Below are positions 1 to 12,034 of a DNA stretch of 64,000 bases, piece after piece. The notes under the pieces are model-generated. The model worked only from the letters and a program-made list of their open reading frames with translations, did no database searches and was not told the DNA's origin. Position numbers and translations under genes: made by a program. Origin of the DNA: Gavia stellata (taxonomy: Eukaryota; Chordata; Aves; Gaviiformes; Gaviidae); contig NC_082604.1 in assembly GCF_030936135.1 (NCBI RefSeq), forward strand, positions 5,587,001 to 5,651,000. Direction: 5' to 3'. Numbering within the stretch: position 1 is the first letter of the stretch; every line of letters begins with the position of its first letter.

Positions 1-252
1 AATATCAGGCCAATGCATACATTGATCTGCTGTTCTAACCCTAAGAAGCTGTACCTAGCACTGGTTTCTTACATATACTAGCTGTGACCGCAAACCTTTC
101 CTTGCCTGTACTGAATTTTTAATTTCAGAAATAATCTAAAAGAGGCAAGTAGTTCTAAGGACTATGGTGTGTCCTTGAATGGCAAGTTCTGCCCGAAAAT
201 CCCATGACACCAGAAGGTGTTTTTGCCTCATGCAGAGAGAAACACTGTCCTT
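1..252. other. Intergenic flank downstream of AMER3
   Basis: No gene, repeat family or RNA was recognised. In human the next gene beyond AMER3 is ARHGEF4, but none of its exons is visible here. Confidence 0.4.
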
Positions 253-1653
253 TTTATTTTGTGCTGCTTGGGAAGCCTTTAGAGATGACCAGAAAGCAGT
301 CACACTGCTCTGAGCAACAAGAGCCAGAGAAGTGTTGTGTTCCATGGGTCCCTCCGTTCAATAATGAGCTGTTCCTTAATTTTCTATCCTGGCCCTTGCT
401 GCAGCCTCCTCTCCATCTTTCACCACCTCCAAAGGCTCCTTCTCAGAGTGCCAGGGCTGGGCAGACTCCAGCCAATCTGTCAGATTTGGCAGGGTACATG
501 ATAGAGAATTTACACAAGTTTTATACTTCTGCGACAGGTTCCTCTCAGCAACTGGAGGACAGAGGATTTCTCAGCTGGCATACAGTTAGAGCAGACTGCA
601 CAGATAGTATCTGCTCTCGCCTAAAGCCTTGTGTGACAGGCAAATCCGAACCAGCAGAATGGCTGTGTACTTGATTAGCTCTTTCTGTTTTACAGCAGAG
701 GTGTTTATCTTACTCTATGTCAGAGACCAAATTCTGGATGTCCCCATACTACATAAGTGTGGCTCAAGGATTTTCAAAAGCTTGAGGTACAGCACAGACC
801 CTATAATCCCTTTCTTGAGAAGCCTGTCAAGCCTTGCACGTGGAGCATGCCTTGGCTTCAGCTCTTGCTCTGCCTCAGCGCAGTTTGGCCAGAGACTAAC
901 TGCACCTGCTGGAGAGAGACTTCAGGCTTGCAAGAAGGAAGAACATCGTTTTGGTACACTTAGCAGCAGCAGCATAGTATTGTGGGCTTTCCCTTGTGCT
1001 TGAGGGCGCACCATATGTATGCAACTACAGGATAGGGTATGTCTGTCTGCCCTGTGACTTAACATTGCAGATCTCTGGCTTTCTCTTGTGATCCCCTGCA
1101 TACCAGCCTACACATCAGGACTCCAGGAGACCTCTGTCTAATATCCAGTTATCACTCCTGAGGGGAAACGGCATAATTTTTATGCTGTCGTTACGTAGCG
1201 AGAGGATTTCATGACCTGGTAGTGAGGAATCTGAGCTGAATGCTGCCAGCAGTCTGTGGCCAGGCAGCCATATCCACCGCGTTTTTCCAAATGTGGCATA
1301 TCCTGGAGTGGGAGAAGGAAAAATTTTCCCTGCTTCAGCTGGTGTGAAAACTGCTGCACCTGGGTGGAAGATGGGGCTTCAACCTTTGCACAGGACTTGT
1401 AAGACTCAGTGAATGTGATACCTGCTATACGTAGCCCCTGGTTTGGGCAATTGTGTAATTTAAATTGTGATTACTCTCAACTACCACGCTAAAGGGAAGG
1501 TTAAGAACAATGAAACTGGAAGACTGAGAAACCCTAAGTATATATCAGACTCTGCTGCCGTAAGTGTCCCTTTGTGAAAAGGGAACAGATGTTACTTATT
1601 TCACATTTAATTTCAGACTTCCCATAAGCACTCACCTTCTCAACACAGGTGTG
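253..1653 (-). other. AMER3: Probable AMER3 3' UTR with candidate poly(A) signal at 253-258
   Basis: Downstream of the AMER3 stop (minus strand, decreasing coordinates) I see no further coding signal. An AATAAA reads on the minus strand at 258-253 and is followed by a T/GT-rich stretch, giving a 3' UTR of about 1.4 kb. An ATTAAA at 1611-1606 is a weaker alternative that would leave a UTR under 60 nt. Open frames on the plus strand here, such as 204-674, resemble no protein I know and are read as chance. Confidence 0.4.
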
Positions 1654-4600
1654 TTACTGGTGGTTCCTCCCCGTCACTGCTGTGTTTGAGGCTGCTGCCC
1701 CTGTGTGAAGGGACAGAGTGCTCGCCCCAGCCAGGCCCCTGCAGGGGGTCTCTGCATAAGTCCACGGCCCTGGGCTGCACTCCTTAGGCTGCAGCGAGTC
1801 AGCTGGAGAGATGGTGGTGCTGTAAGAGGCTTGTGAAAAAGTAGCAGGTATGTCTGAGCAGGCAGAGTTAAAGAGAGGTAAAAATGTTGGTCTACTAAGA
1901 CTTGTAGCAGGGGCAGAGTCACTTGGACTGAGATCAAATGTAAATTCTTTTAAATAGGAGAGCGCTTGATTATTTAGCTGGGCATATTCAAAATTTATCT
2001 TGCTTCTAGCAATGTCATCTAGGATTTTTGCGCTACTTTTCTGATCTTCAGAGCAAATTTGCTCCCCATTTTGCTTCAAATGACACAGACTGCTGGATTG
2101 GAAACTTGTCTCATAGTTGTATTGGTTTGTGCTAGGAACACTGGAGTATTCTGGATTTGGGGCAATGCGGTTGCATTCGTTTTGCAACAATAACTTGTTT
2201 TTGTACTGAGACATCTTATGAATGATATTGTTCATTTCATTCCCAGTGCATTTGTCTTCCAGGTGCTTGTTTTCATAGCTGATTTTTAATGATGCCACTT
2301 GTGTTACACAGCGCTCGAAGAGCTGCACTATGTTAGTGCTGGTCTCCGTTGGTGTGGGGCTAATGTAGCTCTGAAAGCGTCTGAGAGTAAGAGGCTGCAG
2401 CGGTTTGTCACAGGAAATAGAGAGAGAGTGATACGTTGGTTTATTTCTGTTCTCCCTCTCAAGGGGATCCAGGAGTGAGGTCGCAGCAGTCTTGTAAGAG
2501 TAACATGATTCTACTTCGTGATTATCATCCAACGAAGGGTTTTCAGAGCTCTGGGAACCACTCTCTCTGTTCAGCTTTTCTGGCAGTGGGTTTTTATCTC
2601 CAGATGTCTCGCATCCTTCTGAAATTGTCGCCTTCTCATTCTCAGTTGAAGATGTCTGCAGATTGTCTCCATTAGCCTGTGATTGTGGTGCATAACTTGA
2701 TGCTCTGGTGGTTTCCACAGTTGCAGGCACTGTAGGTGAATCCTTGTGGTGACTCTCTTCCCTTCCTTGGAAATCCAAATCAGATATGTTGGGGCAAGAG
2801 TCCAGGCTGTGGTCTCTTTCAGCAACATTTACTGAAGAGGCCTGGGTTGCATGTTTGCTTTCATCCAAAGACACATGTAGGTTAAATGTATTAGATTCTT
2901 CCTTGCTTGTTTTCTCCTGCTGAGCCTCTGTCCTCATTTTCTGCTCTGGACTGGGGCTGGGTAGGATCAATGAATCGTTAGACTTTTCTGGCTGTGATTG
3001 AGAACTCTGAAGAGAGTCAGGGGAGGAAACGAGTCCCGAGTGTTTTCGCAGCCAGTTTATTATCCCCATGGTCAGTGAAAGCTCAGTATCACAGAGCTTT
3101 AGCAAACATTCTTTGCCTTTCCATGTGCTGTGAAAAAAACCCTGGCTGATAATGTCTAGAGCTGGTTGGGAAGCCATGTTCTCCTCAGCTCCAACGTGAA
3201 AGCTGTAAATGGACAAAGGGATTTCAATGGCTTGTTCTGAAACGCTTTCAGATGTGCACAAGTCATCGTCTAGGACTGGGTTTATTTTGACTTCATTTGG
3301 GTCATAGAAGAGCTCATAAAGGGCATCTCCACTGTAGCTGTCTCTTGGAAATCTACCTGGGAACCCGGGGGTCGGAGCTTCCTTCATTTCATCATCTTGT
3401 CCAGGAGAGAATGAATCATAGTAGCCTTCATCACTTGTGGATGTGGATTCCTGGTTGTCACTTTTTGGCGTTCCTGTTTCTGTGGAGCTCTCTTTGGAAT
3501 TGTCACCCTCTTTATCAGGTGACACCTGGGGGTCTGTCACAGATGCAGCAGCCTGGCTTCTAGCCTTTTCCACATCAGGACCAGGTATCTTCAGTAACTT
3601 CTTATCAAACAGAGCACTCTGATGTAGCCTCACTGATTTGTTGATGTTGTCCCAAAACTTTGCAAATTCAACGGTCTCATTCTGGCCAGGAGAGGCCAGT
3701 TGCTCCACACCCCCTTGGAAAGAGCCCATGACGGGGCTGTCTTTGTGCTTGCTTCGTCTCAGCAGAACTTCTTTGCTGTTCTCCAGCTCCAGATGAGCAG
3801 AGCTTTCATCAGCAAAGATTTCCCCACAGCCGGTGAGGGAATCGAAGCTCTTCAGTGAGGCGACATCTTCACACAGGGTGTTGCAGCAGTCGTAGGAAGA
3901 GTCAGACTGCAGTTCGCTGTCCGAGCAGTCTTGTGACAAGCAATCAGCTGCAAATGTTTCTCCAGTTTTGAAAAGATACTTTGCAAGACGCCCAGACAAC
4001 TCACTCTTGCAGCCTGGAGAGGACAGATTCTTGTCCTTCTCAACCAGGATCGTGAGGCTCTCTGGTTTATTTTTTTTTATATGAAATATATCTCTGAGAC
4101 CTTTCTTAGATCTTTTGAGGGAAATCCTCTTCCTGGGAATGGTTTTTGCGACAGCTGGCACAAAAGGCATCTGTGGCACAAAGTTCCTGTAATCAATCAT
4201 CTGACTGCTGCACGCAGACTGGCTGGGGCTGACCACACACTCTTTCTTACTGCTGGAGCTGGACATCCCTGAAAAGCTGATGCTATTGACAAGTCGCCCC
4301 TTGCCCTTTCCAGAAAAAACTTCCTCACAAGCCCTGCTGCTGGAGCTGAACTGCTCTGTTTTGTCTGCCTCAGTAACGCAGTCATGGGTTTTACTCTTCC
4401 TTACAAGTTTGTAGGAGGACCCAGATGATTTTTCCAGGCAGTTGTCACCAGTCCCATTCCTTGCTGCTCTGGTGGAAAATCTGTAGGTCTTGTGCGTGGC
4501 CAAACATGCCAGCTGGACTTCAGCTACACTGTGGTTTCCCTCGAGAGCTGACTTTTTGTCTTTCCCCGTATCATCTTTGTTGATAGGAACTGTGTGCGCT

Positions 4601-4662
4601 GGTGGCACTTTCTCATGTTGCACACTGGATTTTATGAAGGTCTTTCCTCTCTTAAGCTCCAT
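1654..4662 (-). CDS. AMER3: APC membrane recruitment protein 3 (AMER3/FAM123C), complete single coding exon
   Basis: A 1002-codon uninterrupted frame starts MELKRGKTFIKSS, the AMER3 N-terminus as I recall it from human. AMER proteins bind PI(4,5)P2-rich plasma membrane through a basic N-terminal region and recruit APC, tuning Wnt/beta-catenin signalling. Blocks seen: MIDYRNFVPQMPFVPAVAKT followed by a basic patch (about 155-200, KRISLKRSKK); SFDSLTGCGEIFADES (272-287); STSDEGYYDSFSPG (408-421); RDSYSGDALYELFYDP (440-455); and a TWKGKECLLKLCDTELSLTM block (513-532). Between and after them are long Ser/Glu-rich, apparently disordered segments. The start is secure: an in-frame TGA precedes it and a splice acceptor lies at 4684-4685. 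Human AMER3 is about 861 residues, so this copy has a longer, low-complexity tail. AMER1 and AMER2 are the alternatives, but N-terminus and block spacing favour AMER3. Confidence 0.97.
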   Translation of the reverse strand: MELKRGKTFIKSSVQHEKVPPAHTVPINKDDTGKDKKSALEGNHSVAEVQLACLATHKTYRFSTRAARNGTGDNCLEKSSGSSYKLVRKSKTHDCVTEADKTEQFSSSSRACEEVFSGKGKGRLVNSISFSGMSSSSSKKECVVSPSQSACSSQMIDYRNFVPQMPFVPAVAKTIPRKRISLKRSKKGLRDIFHIKKNKPESLTILVEKDKNLSSPGCKSELSGRLAKYLFKTGETFAADCLSQDCSDSELQSDSSYDCCNTLCEDVASLKSFDSLTGCGEIFADESSAHLELENSKEVLLRRSKHKDSPVMGSFQGGVEQLASPGQNETVEFAKFWDNINKSVRLHQSALFDKKLLKIPGPDVEKARSQAAASVTDPQVSPDKEGDNSKESSTETGTPKSDNQESTSTSDEGYYDSFSPGQDDEMKEAPTPGFPGRFPRDSYSGDALYELFYDPNEVKINPVLDDDLCTSESVSEQAIEIPLSIYSFHVGAEENMASQPALDIISQGFFHSTWKGKECLLKLCDTELSLTMGIINWLRKHSGLVSSPDSLQSSQSQPEKSNDSLILPSPSPEQKMRTEAQQEKTSKEESNTFNLHVSLDESKHATQASSVNVAERDHSLDSCPNISDLDFQGREESHHKDSPTVPATVETTRASSYAPQSQANGDNLQTSSTENEKATISEGCETSGDKNPLPEKLNRESGSQSSENPSLDDNHEVESCYSYKTAATSLLDPLERENRNKPTYHSLSISCDKPLQPLTLRRFQSYISPTPTETSTNIVQLFERCVTQVASLKISYENKHLEDKCTGNEMNNIIHKMSQYKNKLLLQNECNRIAPNPEYSSVPSTNQYNYETSFQSSSLCHLKQNGEQICSEDQKSSAKILDDIARSKINFEYAQLNNQALSYLKEFTFDLSPSDSAPATSLSRPTFLPLFNSACSDIPATFSQASYSTTISPADSLQPKECSPGPWTYAETPCRGLAGASTLSLHTGAAASNTAVTGRNHQ

Positions 4663-4700
4663 ACTGCTTCCTCACATCTGTTTCTGTAAAGAAAACAGCA
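4663..4700 (-). promoter_or_regulatory. AMER3: AMER3 5' UTR piece with splice acceptor
   Basis: On the minus strand, a pyrimidine-rich tract ending in CTTTACAG is followed by 21 nt of untranslated sequence and then the ATG. The AG is at 4685-4684, so the exon begins at 4683. A TGA in frame with the ATG lies in these 21 nt. This agrees with the AMER family plan of a non-coding 5' exon spliced to one large coding exon. I could not locate the upstream non-coding exon with confidence; it should lie at higher coordinates. Confidence 0.7.
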
Positions 4701-6422
4701 GAATAAAAATATTGTGAGGTTGGTGGCTAGCACTTGTAAACTTTGAAAACAACTGGAGAACACAGGGAAGGATATTAAGCATTACGCAATTGGTTTTGTT
4801 TGCCACCAGAAATTTCCGTCACTGACTCATGATAATGTATGAGAAACAGATCAGGTGAAACTGAAGGTATGTTAGCAATGGAAGGAAGGAAGATCCAGCA
4901 AGGAGAAGACAGTACACTTTATGAGTTGGTAGCTGAGGCTCGGAGAATATTTTGTCCATTAGAAATGAGGGGGTTTGGATTTAGGATTATGACTTCAGGA
5001 TGGCTTTTAACAAGATAGAGGTCCTATTCCAAAAGTAGAAAAGGCATCAATAAAAAGCAATGCCTGAGGAACTTTAACATGTGTGTGCATCAGGGAGGCA
5101 GCAGTTCATAAATCTGTACCTTTGAGGAGGATGAAGAGCTTAAGGTCGGAAATCCCCTGAGAAAATGGATCAAACATTTGACACATGATGCTCACTTTAC
5201 ATTAAAATAATCCTTACCTGTGAATAGAAAATCCATAAACCTTGGTACTACCCTGGGAAGCATGCTGAAACTGAATTACTGTTTTTGCTTCCTCCTGAGC
5301 ATAATGTATAATTTTCTGCACTACTACTTTTATTGTAAAAAGTAAAAAATGCAACATTGAAAATCATTGAAAATTATGACGGAAACATTTCCAATTTACA
5401 AAGACCAGTGTAGTACTCTGAGGCATTGCCACATTGAATCTGCATTGTGCATTGATTAGCTGTTTCTAAAAATACTCTATTACCTGTATCAATGCCAATT
5501 TTGGTCTCTGCCTATATGGTTTAGTATTGAATCTGTTTTATGTTTTCATACATCTAATTAGTCATTAATTATTTTAGCCATGACACTTTCAGTTTTCCAG
5601 CAGTTATTTCATGGACACATCTGATACTTTCCTGCCTTATATCAACTTGAATATTGAGTAAGTCAGTGGGCTTACATAAGGGTAGGTCAAGGAAGAAGCA
5701 AGCACTTCCTAAAAGCTGTTAGAGAAATTATTTTTACTGGATGGGAAATAGGACAAAACCTTCAAGTCCTGTTCTTGAAAGAATGTGCTTGGATCTTTCC
5801 TTAATGAGACCTCAGTTAATGATTTATCTTGTTTTGAATTGTGTAAACGTAACTAAAACGACTCAGAGCCATTGAACTCCACAACACGCACAAACAACAC
5901 GGGGCTATCTCTAGCACTCCTTGACAAACCGTAAGTAACAGCTCTTGTGAAATGAAAAATTACCAATACTCCCTCAAGAACAATCTCAGGTCAAATCCCT
6001 GGATCCAGCCCTGCACCCAGGCCTGGTCCCTGCAGCCAGGGAGATTTTAAATTCAGCACTAAGCCTAGCCTTTGTACACTCTAAAGTACAACTTAAAGCA
6101 GACTTTAGTCTATAGTCTTTGAACTATAGCAGCTGTCTGTAGCCTCCAGAGGCTTTCCAGTTGCCAGGGCTTGCTGGGAACAGCAACACTGACCAACACC
6201 TCACAAGATACGGGTCTGTGTATCTGGGAGTTCTGTCACCTGCAGCACTTCTCCAGCAGACAGATCAGTGACAGCCTGTTTCTCATAGAAGCTGCAAACA
6301 GGCAGGTGATTAGCAAGATTTACAACTAAATGTAGGTCAGTGACAAACGGTAGAAAACATAAGGGTACAGTGTGAGTATTCAACATCAAGAGTATGGATG
6401 CTACAGAAAACACGGTGGGTGG

Positions 6423-6442
6423 TGATAGATAGACATCTATCA
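6423..6442. repeat. Short perfect inverted repeat (hairpin)
   Basis: TGATAGAT and its reverse complement ATCTATCA are separated by AGAC. No function assigned; short palindromes of this size occur by chance. Confidence 0.6.
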
Positions 6443-9400
6443 GTATGATTGAGATGTTGGCACACTTATTTGCATTTGGGGCTGCATGTGAGTACTGCAG
6501 AGCATTCCTAATGAAAGCCAGTAAACATTTTGCTACACTGTCAGGTATCTGGAGTTCACTGATGCTACAGGAAACTTGTTTTGCATATTTAGAAATAGGT
6601 CACTGGGACATGATTACACTCCTTTTCTGAACAGCAAAGTGTGATTGAGAAGAAATTCAGTGCACAGAACTCCAGCAGTGTTGTGAAAATGATCAGAAAC
6701 AGCTAACACAAGACCAATTATTAATATCCCAAAAATAAAGTGTCTGACACCTCAGTCCTTTGCAACCGTAGAAGTAGGTACTGTGTCCCTGTTGGAAGTC
6801 CTGCTGCTGAGAAGCTCCTTAGAGGTCTGTGACATGGCAAATGCTAGCATTGTAACAATGTTATGTAGGACTCTTTGAAGTCCTACAGCTGTTTCTGACC
6901 ATTCTGAGTATTAAGCAAGGGTCATTTTTGTAGGAAATGGCATACTTGGGAAGTTTTTCTGTAGATGCATTAAAAAGGCTTTTAGAGGTGGATTAGTTTT
7001 ATTATCAAGTATGAAACTTCTTAAAGCTAAGAATTCAGGACATATTTAGATAATCTTTTGAATAAAGAAATCTTTCATCTGAATTGTGTCTCCTTGATAA
7101 GAAAAACAATGGACTACCAGTTTGATAACTGGGTCTAGAAACTTTGGGGCTGCTTCTTTTATCTTTTATTATAGATTAGATGAACAGTTTTAACACAAAA
7201 GCCCAAATGGCATGAATAAAATCTGTACTGAGAATATATGTAGTATAATAATGTAAGATACACTGATGGTAGCCTATGCTACCTTTTCAGTTTCCACTGA
7301 TGAGGAAAAAATGTTAGGTTTTGTTTTGGTTTTTTTAAACATCTGCTATACATATAATCATCAACTTTGTATTCTAACTGTTTAATGTCTCTATTTAATC
7401 CCATATATTCTTTTTCTCATATTCCCCCAGGATTCATGCTAGACTAATTAGTATCTAGTTCATTGTGTCATCCTGCTTATCCTGTTTGAACACTGCCACA
7501 GCTTTGGGAATCTTCCCCATTAAAAATGTTATTAAAAAAGAACACCGAGAAAGGGAAGATCTCCTCAGTCAACTCTTTGAGGGCTCTTAAGGACAGACTA
7601 CCAGAGTCTGCAGATTTTTTAAAAAATATTCGTCCCAGATGCTGTTTTGTAAGTTCCCATACTATGAGTTTCTCTTCATCCTCACAGGAAATAAATTATC
7701 AATGAGCTTCTTTCCAAATATAGAACAGAAATATTTATGTAATGCCACTCTCTTTCTGTATCTACTAATACTTTTAGCACTTTTGGTTGTAATGGAGTAT
7801 ACCATGATACCTTTTTGGTTTTTTTCTCTCTGCGGGGACACAAGCTATATCTCTTACACCAGAAGCTGTACCAGTGAAGTTAGAAACAGATTAAAGTGCT
7901 GTAAGGGAAAGTTACCCTCCAGTGGTTGTGTAAAGCTAATCAAAATTCTGTGAAAAATTATTCTAGGCATTTAAAAAATGGTACATCTTCTCTGGGATTT
8001 CTTGACCCATGAACTCAGCTACACTATTGCCTGTCTCTTCTCCTTTTTAATTATTCTCCTCTTGGACTTAACTTGCAGCATATCCTTTCTTCCACGGGGA
8101 TAAAAGGTATATGAGGGACTGATTTCCACTTTTGCAAAGGAAATATATTTTGCAATTAAAAATCACTGTAAAGAACAGAAACCTGTGGAAACTAGCAGTC
8201 AGTCTACGAAGGCTAGGTTGTTCTGTTTTCAACATGCTCTGGATTTTTTCTTCATAAATGTTACTTGATATCTTTTTTTAATGTCTGTGAAATTATTTAT
8301 GGGACTCATGTTTAAATAGAGGACATCCTTGAATCTTATACTGGGCTACAGTTTAATTGTCTTTTACAATGATCTTAGGTGCAGCAGCATTGAGACTTCC
8401 CATGTACAATAAACAGTACTTTCATCCATCTTGATCATACCAGCTGCTCATTTTTAGGATTTCACAACTGTGTAAGCAGGCAATTAGATCTGGATTTTGG
8501 GCTTATACTATAATGGACATAAGGTTTTGTTTTAAATTTGGATAATATTGCTCATAAAATGCAGAGATACTTCAAGCTCAAACATACACCATCTCTGTAG
8601 GGTGTCTGACAGCCTTTTCATAAACACAGAAGGTTTTACTGTGTCTGTGATTCCTCTAAAAGTAAATTAAAGTTTTAGAATGGGAAGGTGAACACATTCC
8701 TGTGGGCTGAGGAGACTTGGTTTTAGGACAGTCAAAGCAATTGCTTTTGGGTTATGTCCTGTGTTATGAGGACCTGAACAAGACTGAGTTAAGTAACTGT
8801 TCTGGTTAATAAGAGCCATATTCAGATGGCCTAAATTCTACCTAAGTCCAGGTCAACAGACAAGGAGGCCAAAGAGGAGTGCAGTGGAGCTGGGCTGTCT
8901 TCATTAGGAAGCAGGAGGAAGATGGGTGGAGGCAGGATTCAAACTGTCCAAATATTGCCTCTGACGTGTGGGTCAGAGAAGAGGGGGGTCACACTTGCCT
9001 CTGCCCATGGCCCCCAAAGCTTTCTGCCAAGCTGAGTTGCCCAAAATTTTCCCTCTGGAGGAAGGGGGGAAGACTTGCTTTGGTTTTTGGGCTGGTGTCT
9101 ATGTTATTATCGTATCTCTTACTAGCTTATCTCACAGTGGAAAGGTTTGTTTAGGTTATCTTCTAAGAAAAGGTAAAATAGATTGTGCTTTAACGTGTCA
9201 GTAGCTGAAATAACAGTCCTCTTGCATGTAACTCTGGGAGATCATCCTACTGGGAAAGTAGAAGTATCTGCTTCAGTGAGGTTGCAGGGATAGAAATAAT
9301 AGTATTACAAAGAGGAAATTTAGATGAGCTCTCTGGCTTCGGCAAGTTTGTCTCAAAATTACTTTTGCTTAAGTAGGAAAAACTATAATTGAGGTTCATT

Positions 9401-11120
9401 TATTCCAAAATATTATCAGCTGTCTGGCTTGGACACTCTTACTTGCTTGTTTGATGTGTAATTTATATATAACTGTCTCTCTTGGAGACAGAAATAAGCA
9501 AAATTCAGAATACAGTCGTTGTTTTGCAGGAGAGATAGGAGTTCTCTTTCTGCTTCTTTACATTTAGTTTGTTCTTAAAATTGGCAGGTTGTGGAGATGG
9601 TACCTTGCTGTCTCTTGCTAAGCAGTATTCTGAATGCCACTTGGAATCTTAATTTCACCTCCCTCCAAGCATTTTCCTTTTATTAAATGAAAGAGTTGAT
9701 AAATATTGCATACTTTTTTAGGTTTTTTAATTTTAAAAGAAGGAAAAAACTCTGTTTGAACTGCTTTTATGTTCTAGGATACAAGTCTGGAGTGAGTCCA
9801 AAATCCCTTTTCCACAAGTGGCTTCATATCAGTCAGACTTAAGAGCCTGAGTATCAAAGCTACCTTTGAAAATGTTACCCCTGCTTTCCAAACAAAAATG
9901 GTAGCATAATTAAATTTCCTGAAAACTTATATCTGGTTTGGGCATTTGCACATGTATTATGCTTAAAATGGATGCACTTTAAGAGGAAATGTTTTTAAAA
10001 ATATTTATTGAGAAATTGTATAATGGGAAAGGGAAAAAGAACGGAGGGCTCCAGGAGGCACTCCCTTTCTATGCCTAGGTAACATCAGGAGGATTTTTGC
10101 TGGGCTCCAGTTGGAAGTCCTAAAATGCAAAAACCAGCAAGCGTGAGGTGGTGAGAGCCACAGATATTTTTAAAGTCAGTGGACAATACTAATTTTTAAT
10201 GCTTAGGATCTAATCAATTAGCAATGCATAAAGAACAGCTGGTGCTCCCAGTAAAGTGTGAGGGGGTTATTTTTGGAATAAGACGGTTTATTTACAGTCA
10301 AAAACCTTGACTCTCTATCTCAGAAGATAGAAGTTAATAATGGAAATACTTACTAATAATCATGAGCATATATTCCATTCTGTTAATTTGATTTTTAATT
10401 ACAAAGCAATAGAATGCTTCTTTGCTAGAGGGTGGTGATATCCTGTCTGCAGTTATACTGTTTCTAGTAAGCAAATAAACATAACTGTTCTTATGGTGAA
10501 AACCAAAGAGGATTTTAAAGCAGGGCTCATCTTCTCACTTAAACTGATTAATCTGCTAGTATCTCATCTCCATTAGAAAACAGAAAAGAACAGGGTGGAA
10601 AGGATGGAGGATGTAATCAGGGACAGTCATGATTCAGGAAACAGAAGAATGTTTATTTTTAAAGATGCCTGCGTGACATACAAACCTGCATTGAGATCAT
10701 GCCTCTTGTTAGGAGTACTCCTCTCATCATCTTTAGTGGCTGTGTCTTATCATTCCCCTTAATCATTTGTCTCTCTTGGGTAACCCAGGATGCCTAATTA
10801 TTTGCATAGACATTTAGGTCAGGCAATGGCTTTCTCACCAAGAACCAGCAAAAAGCACATTGGTGTGTTTTTCTTCAACCTTAATTCCACTGGGCACACA
10901 AAGTAAAATCTTATACTCACCAGCAGAATACTAGAAGGATGTGTAGCTAAATGCCTAATCTTATTAGCAATGCGCTATAGGGAAGCCTGAACCTTCCTAT
11001 AAGCCCTGCCAACTGTTCCGTGGAGCTCAGGATTTTTTTCATAATAAAATTAACCGCATTTCTACTCCCAGCATACTGTCCTGCTGTGTGCCGACAGGAA
11101 GGATCCCTGGGGGAACAGCA

Positions 11121-11176
11121 GCACCCACTGCTTCCGCCAGCCCCGCGTGGGGCACCCACTGCTTCCCCATGTGGGG
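11121..11176. repeat. Imperfect tandem duplication in a GC-rich patch
   Basis: GCACCCACTGCTTCC occurs twice, each copy followed within a few bases by a GTGGGG-type end (CGCGTGGGG, then CATGTGGGG). The unit is about 25-30 bp. The patch stands out from the AT-rich surroundings. Confidence 0.6.
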
Positions 11177-11994
11177 CATGCAGAAGGAGGCTGAGACCAT
11201 GACAAAAGGAGGCTCCTTCTCTGACAAAACCTCTGCACCCCTCACTCAGTTTTCTTCTATACCTCATGCTGAAAGAAATGTAATTGCTTGAAATGTTCCA
11301 ATTACACCATGTAAAAGGGCAGCATAAACTCCTGCACAGGGAGCTATCGAATCATCACTCTATTGCTAGGAGAAGGCAGCTGAGCAGAAATTTCCGCTGT
11401 GTACCTGAGAAGGAAACAGGGCATTTTTTACTTGCCCTGACCAGCAGCCTGTTGGTACCAGACAGCAAAGTGTTAATGCTGGCAGCTTTGGCTGTTTTCA
11501 GTAATTTATTGCTTTAAAAGGAGATAGGATGTGCATTTATATAAATACAGGCACACACTTGTCAGGTGTATGGAAAAATAAATAAAAAACAATGCTTCAA
11601 AAACAAGCAGTCATCCCAAAATAATAGTCCCTCAGAGTCGCTGCGAGTGTCAGAGCAAAGGAAATGCCATTGCACCACAGCAAACAATAAGGCAAACACA
11701 AAAATCCTACTCACCATGTTTTATCACTGAGCAGAAATCCTCTGTCTCCTAGCCTTGCTACTGAGGCTGGTCTTTATCCAGAGGCTCCTGTGATGCTTTT
11801 CAGATTCTGAGGGGCTGGACCACTGCTGCTCTCCAGTGTTACTCTCCACCCCCTGTCTTTTCCTCCTCCTTCTTCCTTCGTCCCCACCCCCTCATTCCTA
11901 CTGCTTGTAGCTTTTTCATACCTTGCATAGATTCTAGGCTTCCACATGTATCTTGATTTAGGAAAGATGCTTATTTCAGCCATCTGCTTGATAC

Positions 11995-12034
11995 CATGGA
12001 AATGCCTCCATTGCCACGGAATAACAGCCCAGAA
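11995..12034 (+). other. Exon-like island: Kozak ATG to consensus splice donor
   Basis: A well-placed ATG (ACCATGG) opens a 13-codon frame reading MEMPPLPRNNSPE plus one base. It runs directly into AG|GTAAGC, a good splice donor. It could be a first coding exon of an unrecognised plus-strand transcript. It is very short, so coincidence is likely, and I found no downstream exon with the matching phase. Confidence 0.15.

Larger units (their letters stand above)
4684..11994. other. Non-coding interval 5' of AMER3
   Basis: AT-rich sequence with short A/T runs and only short chance ORFs. It probably includes the AMER3 5' intron and promoter, since the gene's first non-coding exon must lie at higher coordinates. 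At 5440-5580 there is a homeodomain-rich AT stretch (TAATTAG, TCATTAATTA) that could be regulatory. A perfect 8-bp stem with a 4-nt loop sits at 6423-6442. A local GC-rich duplication lies at 11121-11176. On the minus strand a CATG|GTGAGTAG donor-like sequence near 11713 could end an AMER3 leader exon, but this is unsupported. Confidence 0.45.

Noticed and set aside
204-674. 156-codon plus-strand ORF downstream of AMER3
   Set aside because: No recognisable domain, overlaps the probable AMER3 3' UTR, and composition looks like translated non-coding DNA.
7639-7953. 104-codon hydrophobic plus-strand ORF resembling a membrane protein
   Set aside because: Hydrophobicity follows from T-rich codons; no signal, domain or conserved motif.
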